Positions 11,649-22,452 of a stretch of DNA of 64,000 bases are shown here, piece by piece. Source of the DNA: Antedon mediterranea (Eukaryota; Echinodermata; Crinoidea; Comatulida; Antedonidae). The translations under genes and the position numbers were made by a program. Position 1 is the stretch's first letter, and the number at the start of each line of letters is the position of its first letter. The notes beneath the pieces were generated by a model. It was not told the origin of the DNA. It saw nothing but the letters and a program-made list of their open reading frames with translations, and searched no databases. The stretch covers positions 10,989,312 to 11,053,311 of the forward strand of contig NC_092675.1 in assembly GCF_964355755.1 (NCBI RefSeq). Direction: 5' to 3'.

Positions 11649-12505
11649 TGTTATGCGCGATTTGAACGATTTGCGCAATTTAAAATTGCGCAAAAAATTC
11701 CTTGCGCAATTTGAAATTGCACAAAGAATTCTTGCGCAATTTGAAATTGCGCACGTATTTTCTTGCGCAATATTAAATTGCGCAATCAACTTGCGCAATA
11801 TCAAATTGCGCAAGAAAATCCTTGCGCAATTTCAAATTGCGCTGCACAATTTGTAAAATTGTCAAATTGCGCAGCAGAATTCTACCAGAATGCGTGCTAA
11901 CGTTGACGATCGGTTAACAATAATAATTTATTCGAAACTAATAACTCAAAATGAAACATAATAAATGCGAAGATAACATGTGTATAATACACAACATAAA
12001 TGGCATACACAATTAAATAATATTATCACTCTCATTGTAACTTAAAATAAATCAAAATAAATTAATCAAAAATTAATGTAGTCTAGTAAATACACAACAT
12101 AGTCTACCGCCACCAACGGTTAGACTTGCTATCAAAACATAGCCAGTAGTAGGAGGCTAGAGTAGTATTAGCCGCCCGCCGTGCACGTGCCCGCCGGGAA
12201 CTCCACCTTTGTGGTCCTTTGTCGGGTCTTCGACGGTATGCTAACAATAACAATATTTTCACTACTATAAAAAATAAGGAAATGCGATATTATCTTTAAT
12301 TTTGAATCATTCTTAGAAATTACTATAAAAATATGGGTGTGCATGATTTCACAATCTGTCGAAAAAAACCTTGCGCAATTTGCAGATTACTTGCGCAATT
12401 TAATACGTTGCTTGCGCAATTTGAAACAGATGTTTCAATTCAAATTGCGCAAGGAATTCTTTGCGCAATTTTAAATTGCGCAAATCGTTCAAATCGCGCA
12501 TAACA
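11649..12505. mobile_element. TTGCGCAA-array element with multi-repeat inverted ends
   Basis: Inverted termini of TGTTATGCGCG followed by ATTTGAACGATTTGCGC are present at both ends. CATA is repeated directly outside (11645-11648 and 12506-12509). The left 230 bp and right 140 bp are arrays of the palindromic motif TTGCGCAATTTGAAATTGCG, so each end can form several hairpins. The interior is AT-rich with a short GC-rich patch at about 12165-12235. No ORF of note. The 4-bp duplication is short and could be fortuitous. Confidence 0.75.
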
Positions 12506-12824
12506 CATACACTGAAGAAATCTATGCGTGATTCAACCATGGAGTTAACATTATTTAATACCTCAATGATTCAACCAAACAATCTTATTACACCTAATAA
12601 ACGTCCTGACGCACGAACGAACATACGCGCCCACGTACGTGCATCATCATTATTGGGTCTACAATGTGTTCCTATTTATTTTCCAAATGTTCATATTGTA
12701 ATCATTAATAGTATGAATGCTAGCTTATTAATCAATTGTTTGTTTATTTTATTAAACGTAAATAAAGGAAAGATGGTGAAATCCTTCTTATTTTTTTTGC
12801 TAAATGTATTATTGTCTAAATAAT

Positions 12825-13304
12825 GCAACCTTACGAATACGATAACGAAAACGGATACGTCACACATTTGTGAAACTTTTGAGCTGATCCCCATTTCATA
12901 TTCGTAAAGCGTATTCGTGTTGACGAATATCACCAGTCATATTCGTAACTACAAAACGAGTATAGTTTTTGATCTATTTTGCACATTTTGCATTTGAATC
13001 AGGAATGATTCATGATTATAATATTATTTATTGAAAGTAATTTACTAAAGTAATTTACTAAAATGCCTGGTCAATTTTGATAAATAGCAGTTTTTAAAGT
13101 CCTCACTCGCTTTGATGTTACGCTAGGCCTAGGCAGCCAAGCACCAAGCAACACGTACCTGCGCTTCGCTCAAATTTACCGCAGTCATATTTTGGACGGC
13201 GCCCTCAATATTTCGTTACCATGCGAAACAGATTTTTACTGGCTTACGAAAACGAATACGTGTGCGTGACGTATCCGTTTTTGTTATTGTATTCGTAAGA
13301 TTGC
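12825..13304. mobile_element. TTCGTAA-type MITE with 39-bp inverted termini
   Basis: The left end GCAACCTTACGAATACGATA and the right end (reverse complement GCAATCTTACGAATACAATA) continue into AACGGATACGTCAC with only a few mismatches. TTCGTAA / TTACGAA motifs recur inside the element. The corresponding place in the short copy at 36.3 kb has no insertion. A precise target duplication could not be fixed because about 17 bp after the right end is also missing from the short copy. Confidence 0.7.
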
Positions 13305-13419
13305 GAAACCTCTCTAATATCAATATTCATTAAAAGTCAGAATTATTCATAGTTAAAATGTGAAGAAATATTATTTTATCAATCCCCTTCCTTTGGACCT
13401 TTTGCATTCCATACTTTAA

Positions 13420-13577
13420 CGGGGCCGAGTTGACCGATTATTTTTTGGCCGAGTTGACGTGAGGCCGAGTTGACTTGAGGCCGAGTTGACTTGAGGCCGA
13501 CTTGACTTGGGGCTGACTTGACTTGGGGCCGACTTGACTTTGGCCGAGACGGTTTAGGGCTGACTTGGATCGAAATC
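13420..13577 (-). repeat. Right terminal array of the long AAGTCGGCC element
   Basis: A run of GGCCGAGTTGAC and GGCCGACTTGACTTG units ends in GAGACGGTTTAGGGC and then the element terminus. It is near-identical in order to the inverted array at 36090-36215. The two ORFs reading through it are artefacts. Confidence 0.85.
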
Positions 13578-13585
13578 CCTGTACC

Positions 13586-13728
13586 CATGCCAACTCGTAC
13601 CCACCATCAACTCGTACCCAAATGTTGGCTTACTCGTACCCACAATTTTGGCTCATTTGTACTCATTATGGGCTGGCTCGTAACGTACCCATCATGGGCT
13701 GGTCCGTACCCATGTTCAATGGGAGTAT
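13586..13728 (+). repeat. CTCGTACCCA-type degenerate array
   Basis: Repeated ACTCGTACCCA and CGTACCCATC motifs alternate with GGGCTGG spacers. The target site of the AAGTCGGCC element (CCTGTACC) lies at the edge of this array. It resembles the terminal arrays of the other families here, but I found no opposite end. Confidence 0.55.
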
Positions 13729-14083
13729 GGTCGAAGCGGCCGCCAGTTTAATATCGTCATTTGTATGGAACGCCATGTGCGCTTTAATCTTTGATGGCCT
13801 ATGGCGAGTTGAGTTACAGCTGTATGTATGATCAAACCAATAAATATATTAAGCCAAATCATGTACTATCGAATCTTTATATTTCTATAATAATTAAGTT
13901 TGCCTGCCAATAAATCAATGTAGCCTATATTTTATTTGTATTTTAATATTAACTAACTAAATATATTTACATATACTATCGAATCATTAATAATTTACGT
14001 TTGCATCATAATCTACATACATTAGCAGTGAAGGGAAAAAATAACGTTGAACTGAATCGACGTTTCTTGAGCACTCTCCTATC

Positions 14084-14522
14084 GAATCTTTATACAGTAT
14101 TGCAATAATAATTTACGTACGGTATTGCCGAATCCTTTTATCTCTTTTACATACTATCGAATCTTCATACAGTATTGCAATAATAATTTACGTACGGTAT
14201 TGCCGATCTTTATATCTCATTTAGATACTATCGAATCTTCATACAGTATTGCATTAATAATTTACGTACGGTATTGCCGAATATTTATATCTCATTTACA
14301 TACTATCGAATCTTTATACAGTATTGCATTAATTATTTACGTACGGTATTGCCGAATCCTTATATCTCATTTACATACTATCAAATCTTTATACAGTGTA
14401 TTGCATTAATAATTTACGTACGGTATTGCCGAATATTTATATCTCATTTACTACTATCGAATCTTTATACAGTATTGCATTAATAATTTACGTACGGTAT
14501 TGCCGAATATTTATATCTCATT
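14084..14522 (+). repeat. 74-bp satellite array, first part
   Basis: About six units of a 74-bp repeat contain ACTATCGAATCTT, ACAGTATTGCA, ATTTACGTACGGTATTGCCG and TTATATCTCATTTACA. Degenerate units begin around 13864. The array is cut by the element 14523-16217 and continues at 16218. ORFs over it are repeat artefacts. Confidence 0.9.
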
Positions 14523-15248
14523 CAGGGCTCGATATTTCACTAGTCCGGCGTACAATGTCTAGTTAAAACTGCTCTGGGTTAGTCAATCTTCCACCCATCA
14601 AGCCCGGGTGTCTAGTGTGTAAATAATTAGGCTAGAGAATATTTAGGCCTAGACTTTTAAAATGCATTATTAAAATACTCTAGCCACTGGCCTAATTTTT
14701 TGTAGTCCATCATTTTTATAGAGCGCCTTCGCAATCACGTTCCTCGTTAACGAAGGAGAGCAACTAATCACGCTCCTTAAATCAGCGTGTCAAGTCACCA
14801 ATAAGGGGATTCCCCTGTCTGCTTTCAAGTGCCAATTTACTTCCATTACACCTCACAGTGTATCCAGTGCGGTGTCAGATAAATACCTCAACTAGTCTTT
14901 TAAGCCAGAACAAGTACCAACCAAATGGTTGCTTTTATTGAACAAATCAATTTTAATGTATAAAATATAGTTAATAAAATTTTTTTTTAATAGAAGTAGG
15001 CCTATGTTTATTAATTAGAGGAAGATGCTTCACTTCTGTCTTTGGAATTTTAATTAATTTTTTTCTCCGAAAAAAATCAACCAATTTGGTTACCCAAATT
15101 TAGTGACAAAACATGTGCTCTAGTCTCACCATCCCAGCAGCTGGTCTAGCTCTTCTAGTCATAGTCATAGTCATAGCAAAGATAATAAAAGGATAAGATA
15201 CAACAGTTCCGTTGGCGGTGTAAACCACATCCGGGTTACTATTTGCCT

Positions 15249-15305
15249 ACGCCTGAAGGTGGCGCATTTCTTTTTCTCTAGAAGTGGTGCGCCACCTTCA
15301 GGCGT
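15249..15305. repeat. Perfect 18-bp stem hairpin
   Basis: ACGCCTGAAGGTGGCGCA (15249-15266) is followed after 21 nt by its exact reverse complement (15288-15305). It lies inside the CAGGGCTCGA-ended element. It may be the end-to-end remnant of a smaller palindromic element or a structured RNA; nothing decides between these. Confidence 0.85.
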
Positions 15306-15673
15306 GGGTAAGGTAAAACTTTTATTGTAAATATCTATAAAAATGCAAACGATGATTATTTATCAAAATAATTATCAAAATATTAATAATATCAAAATTA
15401 GTAGAGCACAGACGCGAGAACACATCAGATCATCACGATACATCGAAACGTGGGATTAGACGGGAACCATATCTAGAGCCCGCCGTCGTTCGGCTGCTGG
15501 ATTCTTACGCGTCCATGAATAAGCGTCCGCGTTTCCTATCCTTCTATGTATAACAGCGCGTACTGTTGATTCTTTCCCTATTTATATTCTTTGGTCATAG
15601 TCATAGTCATATATACTTTATTGTCCATTTAAGAAACAGAAATGTGATTTGAAAACTGGCAAAATACAAAAAT

Positions 15674-15678
<5 letters not shown>

Positions 15679-15710
<32 letters not shown>
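15679..15710 (+). repeat. (GATT)n microsatellite
   Basis: Eight consecutive GATT tetranucleotides in the interior of the CAGGGCTCGA-ended element. Confidence 0.9.
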
Positions 15711-15711
<1 letters not shown>

Positions 15712-16217
15712 ATGATATACTTAGTAACTTGTCATTATTTTTTTTGTATTACTTTGTGAAATACAGGTACTTTTTTGTTTTTAATTTCTAGGCCTAGTTC
15801 TAGGCCTAGATAGCCCAATTATACTTTATAGGCCTAGCCTAGCTAGCCAGAGTATGCCTGGTTGGCCAATGGCACCCAGTCAAGTTAGGCCATGGCCGGA
15901 TTTCTATAAAAAAATTACCGCAGTATAGTGAGGATAGTGGGGTTGGGCGGTCATATTTTATTTGAAATACAGTACAAGGAGAGCAATTTAGTGCATTCAC
16001 TCATGCTTTACATGATAAACTTTTTGTCTGTGGCACTACTGTATTTATAAACTAACTAGAACTTACAGTAGTTTAGTTAGTTTTGATTCAGGTGTGCGGT
16101 ATATACCCAGTAAGATTTAGTCAATAAGCGGACTAGTGAAACATCCAGTGGGCTAGTGAAACTCACATTGAACAAGCCCAGTGGTCTAGCTAGTAAAATT
16201 TCAAAAATCGAGCCCTG

Positions 16218-16533
16218 TCATTTACATACTATCGAATCTTCATACAGATATTGCAATAATAATTTACGTACGGTATTGCCGAATATTTATATCTCATTTA
16301 CATACTATCGAATCTTTATACAGTATTGCATTAATAATTTACGTACAGTATTGCCGAATATTTACATTCATACTGTCAAATCTTTATACAGTATTGCAAT
16401 AATAATTTACGTACGGTATTGCCGAATATTTATATCTCATTTACATACGATCGAACCTTCATACAGTATTGCATTAATAATTTACGTACGGTATTGCCGA
16501 ATCTTTATATCTCGTTTACACTGTACTATCGAA
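16218..16533 (+). repeat. 74-bp satellite array, second part
   Basis: Continuation of the array at 14084-14522, with about four units and some shortened ones (for example near 16365). Unit phase is conserved across the inserted element, counting the TCATT duplication once. Confidence 0.9.
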
Positions 16534-17150
16534 TCTTGGTTTTTATTATTAGTAATATAGGGTGTGTTATACATGTAAGTGTTATTCCATTGTAATACAT
16601 TGTTTGTGTTTTCAATAAAGCAACGTGAGACGAAAACGCGACCTTCTACAGCACTATTCCTGGCCGGCCGCCAGTCGAGTTATTAGCAGAAATTTGCGAA
16701 ATTAATTACCCTACCGTACAGACACTTGCATCTTATTTTATTATTTAAAACTCATTTTAAATTGATCAATATTTTTATATCTGAAGGTATAAAACAATTT
16801 AGGATATTAAATGAATAAATTGATGTCATTATGTTATTGTAATTAAATTATGATTGCGAACATGTACAGTACTACAGTAGTTACTTTACTAATTAATTAA
16901 TATACAATAACAAATATATATATTTTGATATACTTTATTGAAAAAATATATACATTATTCTTAATAATTGGCTTATTATATATTATATTTATATATTATA
17001 TTTAAATATACAATATAAAAAAACCACAATGTATTTTATTGACTGTATTAAACATATATATCATTTAGAACAGTCTACAAGCATGTGTATGCGAGTTTGG
17101 TGTAATGGTTATGTAACAAGGCTTTCAATTAACAATAGCTTCAGTTGACT
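16534..17150. other. AT-rich non-coding stretch
   Basis: I see no gene. It contains a GC-rich patch GGCCGGCCGCC near 16662-16673 and long TATA-type runs around 16915-17010. Confidence 0.5.
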
Positions 17151-19500
17151 AACAATAGAACAGCAACGCGAAAATCAAACGAGTGAATTTGAAAAGAAAT
17201 AAGTTTATTAAACTACTACTACAAAAAAAGGTGCACATTAATCAAATTATGTTTTACAATTACAAATCACAAATTATAACTCTTGCCTCTTGTACAAAAA
17301 TGAAGTTTTTTGGACAAGTAGTTCTCGAGAAAATGCAATTTCAGTTTTGTTACTTTAAGACTGCTCGCCGGCTTTTGAAAAATTCTTTCCTATCTTTTAA
17401 CACTAGCAGGTCTGAAAAGTATATTAAAAAGTGGTCCAGAATTGGGACCATGGTCCCAAATGGTCCCAAAATTTAATGGAATGGTCCTTGACCACATATC
17501 TATCTGTATATTTATTTTGGTAAAGATGTTGTAATTACTTTTTGAGTAATCCTGCTAACATTAACAAACAAACAAACAAATGAAAGCACTCAGAAACTGA
17601 GTGAAGTACTTGGCAAAATATATCCACTGACTGGGAGCATGTTGAAAGATACAATTTTTGCTTTAGGTATTAGCTTTACATGGTTAAAATACTGATAAGG
17701 TTAATAATTTGTTTAAATAATTTTTAATACAAACAATTCCAGCATTGCAACAATGACCTTTCTAAAATCAAGATTGACCAGAATAATGGTCGAGGAGTGT
17801 CTTGAAGCTGTGCGGATTTGCGGCGCTTCTGCCTTAACCCATGTAGTAAGCTTAACCGCGTGACCAGTCGACTAATATTTTGGTCCATATCAAAGAATAT
17901 GTCCATATTAAAAAAAAGACAGATTGAATGCGTGCTATTTAATATATCGTACGGAAGATAAGCTTTTGAGACATGACCAATATATCAGTTTTCCTGAAAA
18001 TTAATAGGCATGTTCTGCAAATATATATACCTATGTACAGAATGAAATAAGGAAGGAGACACGCAAGTACAGTACTAAAAAAACTAATTATCAACTAACA
18101 ATAGTTTAATTTGAATAACAATAGAACAGCAACGCGAAAAACAAACGGGTGAATTTGAAAAGAAATATGTTTTTTAAAACTACTCGTATCAAAAAACGTG
18201 TACATTGAATCAACTTTTGTTTTAAAATTACAAATCACAAATTATAACCCCTTGCCTCTTGTCCAAAAATGAGGTTTTTTGGACAAGTACAGTAGTTCTC
18301 GAGAAAATGTAATTTCAGTTTACGTGTTACTTTAAAACTGCTCACCGGCTTTTGAAAATTGTCTCCTATCTTTTAACACTAGCCGGTCTGAAAATAATAT
18401 CATTTTTGTTGTTTGTGAAGTTATTAATAAACCAATTTTGTTGATTTTCAATAGGCATGGTCTGAAAGTATATACCTATCTACAGCCAAAAATTCAGAAC
18501 AATAAAATGGAAACTGTAGGCGCTATCGTGCTAGCAAACAAACAAACAAACAAATGAAAGCACTCAGAAACTGAGTGAAATACTTGGCAAAATATATCCA
18601 CTGACTCGGAGCATGTTGAAAGATACATTTTTTTTGCTTTAGGTATTAGCTTTACATTGTTAAAATCCTGCTGGGGTTAATAATTTGTTTAAATAATTTT
18701 TTGATACAAACAACTCCGGCATTGCAACAATGACCTTTCTAAAATCAAGATTGACCAGAATAATGATCGAGGAGTGTCTTGAAGCTGTACCGATTTGCGG
18801 CGCCTCTGCCTTAACCCATGTAGTAATATATCAATTTACCTGAAAATCAATAGGCATGTTCTGTAAGTATATACCTGATGAAATAAGGAAGGAGACATGC
18901 CGGTACTAACAAAACTAATTATCAACTAACAATAGTTTAATTTGAATAACAATAGAACAGCAACGCCAAAAACAAACGGGTGAATTTGAAAAGAAATAGG
19001 TTTCTTAAAACTACTTGTATGAAAAAGCCGGTACATTGAATCAACCTTTGTTTTAAAATTACAAATCACAAATTATAACTCTTGCCTCTTGTCTAAAAAT
19101 GAGGTTTTTTGGACAAGTAGTTCTCGAGAAAATGCAATTTCAGTTTACGTGTTACTTTAAAACTGCTCACAGGCTTTTGAAAATTGTCTCCTATCTTTTA
19201 ACACTAGCCGGTCTGAAAGTAATATCATTTTTGTTATTTGTGAAGTTATTAATAAACCAACTTTGTTGATTTTCAATAGGCATGGTCTGAATGTATATAC
19301 CTATCTACACCCAAAAATTCAGAACGATAACTTGAAAACTGTAGGCGCTATCGTGCTAACAAACAAACATACAAACAAACAAAGTAAATACTATACTTGG
19401 CAAAATTCTTTTTGCCAAGTAACAAACACACAAACAAAGTAAATACTATACTTGGCAAAATTCTATTTTGCCAACTAACAAACAAACAAACACACGCTAC
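17150..19500 (+). repeat. Three direct copies of a 0.8-1.0 kb repeat
   Basis: The marker ACAATAGAACAGCAACGC(G/C) occurs at about 17151, 18117 and 18949, giving periods of about 966 and 832 bp. Each copy shares a block with TTGCCTCTTGT and TTTTTTGGACAAGTA, then an (AACA)n run, then CACTGACT and GAGCATGTTGAAAGATAC, and a final AGGAGTGTCTTGAAGCTGT. The third copy is shortened and ends in variants of TACTTGGCAAAATTCT repeated about 56 bp apart. No conserved ORF spans the copies, so this is probably tandemly duplicated non-coding or decayed transposon sequence. Confidence 0.85.
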
Positions 19501-19689
19501 TGATTACATATACCTCCTTGGCGGAGGTAAATAAATTACATAATAATGTAGATTGTTATTTACGTTCGAGGAAAAGAAAACCTATCGAAACAATGACAAT
19601 CAAAGATTACAAAACAACGACAATCAAAGCAAAACTAATTACCGTTATTGAACTAGCGGCCGCTTTGGTTGGCGGCCGCTTCGACCGTA

Positions 19690-21030
19690 ATCCGTTCAAT
19701 GTTATTTAAAGTATATTTTATTACATTTAAAACCAGTTTTATTACATTTTTAGATACTAATCATAATGATCGATATTATAATGGCAAAAACTATTGAACT
19801 AAAAAGTATAATGTACAGACTCCAACGAAAAAAGCACAGCTTCCACCGTATTTGGGTATACTAGCCGAGTTAATAATTGAGGGCGCTGTTTTACATGGAA
19901 GATCAGAGCCATAAAAAGAGTTACGACTTTGAAGATTAGAAGCCATTTTGTGTGAAAGAATTTGCATGTTGAGGGCGCGCATGTTTAGTTTGTATAGCGT
20001 TTTCCTGTAATTCATGCTGTATTTTTAGATTATGTTGTCTATTAAATAACGCTTAGATTCCGTTTAATTTTAATAGTAATGGTATTGATTTGGTAACATA
20101 TATATATATTATATATATTTTTTATAATAAAAAAATAAATGCTAGGGCCAACATGCAAGTTAGGATACATCAAAGCATGAAACAGAACCAATATAATAAA
20201 CACACAAATTTACCCTCTTTTTATACAGTATATGCCTCTCTGTGTGTTTTTAAAACAAACTGCGCCGCCAGCGTTATTAAATTTCAGAGGCTCGTTCATC
20301 ATTTCATTTGTAATAATTTGCCTTTACTATTTTAATATTTCGTACCCTTTTCAGCTTATTAACAAAAATATCCACGACACTTTATTATTTTATTTAGTCA
20401 TCAAAGCATGCATTATGAATTGAAAATATTACATACGATAATTGTTATTAATAGGATGTAGTTACGGAATGTTTCGTTCCAAAATCAATCAATCGAACTT
20501 TATAATGTACTAGCGCGCAATATTCTTTGCCGCAAGTACGCTGTGAAAATGTGCAATTATATTTTTTTAAATATTAGAAAAAATTGAAAGTATTTTGTTG
20601 CTCCTACAGTATACTTTACATGCAATAACGGAGACAAGTTTGACACAGTTTGATCTGCATATCACGTGACTTTAATCCAATGTTATAACTCCCCGGCCCC
20701 CACTTTTGTAATATATATATGTATTATGCACCCATTTACATACGATTTTATCAACGATTTTACAAAAAAAAAAAAACTGACTGACCAATCAAATAGTTCA
20801 TAAATTATGTCATCATTGTTTGTGGAAAAATATGTACGCGCTGACAATTCTTGATTTTTTACAACGCGACGATGTTTTTTGTGCTCTTTTAAAACTGATA
20901 TTTCAAAATAACCAGTGTAAGTAAAACTAAATTTTAATATAACAACTATTTAATTTAATGTTTGTCTTTAGTGTAAAGACTAGATTAAGATATCAGCGAA
21001 AACATGTTCTAGGTCGGCTGGGTTGAAGTA
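19690..21030. other. Non-coding AT-rich stretch
   Basis: I see no convincing gene. A (TA)n run lies near 20097-20115. The small ORFs at 19791-20423 are short, AT-rich and without recognisable motifs. Confidence 0.45.
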
Positions 21031-21440
21031 TCAAAACCCGTAACTTGTTCAATTTTCACACGGGCCAGGCTGCGCGTGACCGGCCTTGGCTTTGCGAAAC
21101 TTCACGTCCCATGTGTCCCAGCAACGTCGATAATAACCAAGAAACCATTAACGAACGCGTAAAAAATGTGTAAAAATTCGCGACGGGAAAACAGGCTTTA
21201 AGCGCAAAAAAAAACCCAGTTCCGTATATTACAGTAAATATGGTCTATAAATAAAAACCCGTAACTTGTTCAATTTTCACACGGGCCCGGCTGTGCGTGA
21301 CCGGCGTTGGCTATGCAAAACTTCACGTCATAATAACCAAGAAACCATTAAACGATCGCATAAAAATTGTGTAAAAATCTGCGACGGGAAAACAGACTTT
21401 AGGCGCTAAAACAACGAGTTCCATCTATTAAATATGGTCT
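21031..21440 (+). repeat. Two-copy direct repeat of about 221 bp
   Basis: AAACCCGTAACTTGTTCAAT with TTTTCACACGGGCC starts at about 21033 and again at about 21254. Both are followed by GCGTGACCGG, CAAAACTTCACGTC-like and GGGAAAACAG motifs. The copies differ by scattered substitutions and a small indel. Confidence 0.85.
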
Positions 21441-21958
21441 ATAAAACCCACTATATTCAGATAATTATTTGCCAAGAACCGACTGGCCAAAACGCCTCAA
21501 AATTTTTCGGGGGAGCCCCGGACCCCCCTAGACGATTATTTTTCCCATATCGGCCCCCTCTTTATCAAAATCCTAGATCCGCCCCCGCTATATAATATCA
21601 TTGGTAGCTACTTTGTCCTGTTTGATGAAGACTGTATTGATTGCTGCATTCTATTTTTTTATTATAAGTTATAAATCTATTGTTAAAATTGAATTGCATT
21701 AAAAAAACGTGTATATGAATGATCACTTTCTATTTGACAACTAATAGGGCCTAAATGCGTAGGGCCGAAATTTAGTATGATTTAAATAATACATTTCTTG
21801 CAATATGACCAGAATTACCACATTTGTACCAAATCACAGATGAAGAATATTTTATGTTTGGTTTCATTTGCTTCAAGGCTTAAACAACATCAGATAAGGG
21901 AGTTTTCAGATCCTGGACCTCCTCTTTAAGATCAGAGATGCTAGTATCCATACCATGT
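21441..21958. other. Non-coding stretch between repeats
   Basis: I see no gene. Around 21500-21590 there is a GGGGGAGCCCCGGACCCCCC-like patch followed by GATCCGCCCCCGC, typical of transposon-end debris in this window. Confidence 0.4.
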
Positions 21959-22380
21959 TTATAGTCCGGTGGCAGGAGGTGGGAATCACCACCCGAAAGG
22001 GGACAAATTGCCATGCAACTTTTCTAGACTAGAATTTTCCGTAGATTACGAATATGGAAGGTAATCGATCAGGATAGGAAGCGTTTTCGAGATATAAGGG
22101 GTCAAAGTTCAAAATTGACCAATTACAACAATGTATTATGTATATGTATTATAACAAATTTATTGAAGCACAATTTGGTCTTTTATTACATTTTTATGAT
22201 TATAAGTGTCTATTCAATCACCTTATGAAAAAAAAATCCTTGTGATTAAGGGTCAAATGTCAATATTGACCAATCATAGAACGTACCTATAAAACCAAAT
22301 AAAAACTAGTATTTAATAAAAATTGGATGTTTTCTCATCCTGTTAATCAATCATACGCAATGTAAAAGAGCGAATACATC

Positions 22381-22452
22381 ATTTCATCAGTTGACATAAG
22401 GTCAATTTCATCAGTTGACATAAGGTCAATTTCATCAGTTGACATAAAGTCA
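22381..22452 (+). repeat. 24-bp unit repeated three times
   Basis: Three adjacent copies of a 24-bp unit with ATTTCATCAGTTGACATAAG, the last with one substitution. It lies within the first internal duplicate of the long-TIR element. Confidence 0.9.

Larger units (their letters stand above)
7308..13577. mobile_element. AAGTCGGCC-array element, long copy carrying nested insertions
   Basis: The element is bounded by an 8-bp direct repeat CCTGTACC (7300-7307 and 13578-13585). The left end begins GGGTGCAGGTCAAGTCGG. The right end, read inward, begins GATTTCGATCCAAGTC. Each end carries an array of AAGTCGGCC / AACTCGGCC repeats in opposite orientation (7308-7829 and about 13420-13577). The short copy at 36090-36870 has the same two end types and the same interior pieces. 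Interior segments of this copy (7843-7893, 11531-11610, 12740-12824, 13310-13420) match the short copy, so the rest includes later insertions: the Helentron-like element 7894-11530, a TTGCGCAA-array element 11649-12505 and a TTCGTAA-type element 12825-13304. No transposase is recognisable. Confidence 0.85.
14523..16217. mobile_element. CAGGGCTCGA-ended DNA element splitting the 74-bp array
   Basis: The ends are CAGGGCTCGATATTT and, inverted, CAGGGCTCGATTTTT. TCATT is repeated at both edges (14518-14522 and 16218-16222), and the uninterrupted sequence TCTCATTTACATAC is present in every other array unit. Inside are a strong hairpin at 15249-15305, a (GATT)n run at 15679-15710 and TAGGCCTA clusters near 15790-15845. 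The interior lacks a recognisable transposase. It shares CAGG ends and a 5-bp duplication with the element at 2041-3837. Confidence 0.85.

Noticed and set aside
11653-11856. 67-codon ORF with repeating LRNLKLRK-like peptide
   Set aside because: It reads through the TTGCGCAA palindrome array and has no independent support.
14125-16560. ORFs with repeated SFTYYRIFIQYC-like peptides
   Set aside because: They are translations of the 74-bp satellite array.
17090-17135. tRNA-like A box (TTTGGTGTAATGGTTA)
   Set aside because: No B box or cloverleaf partner sequence follows at the required distance.
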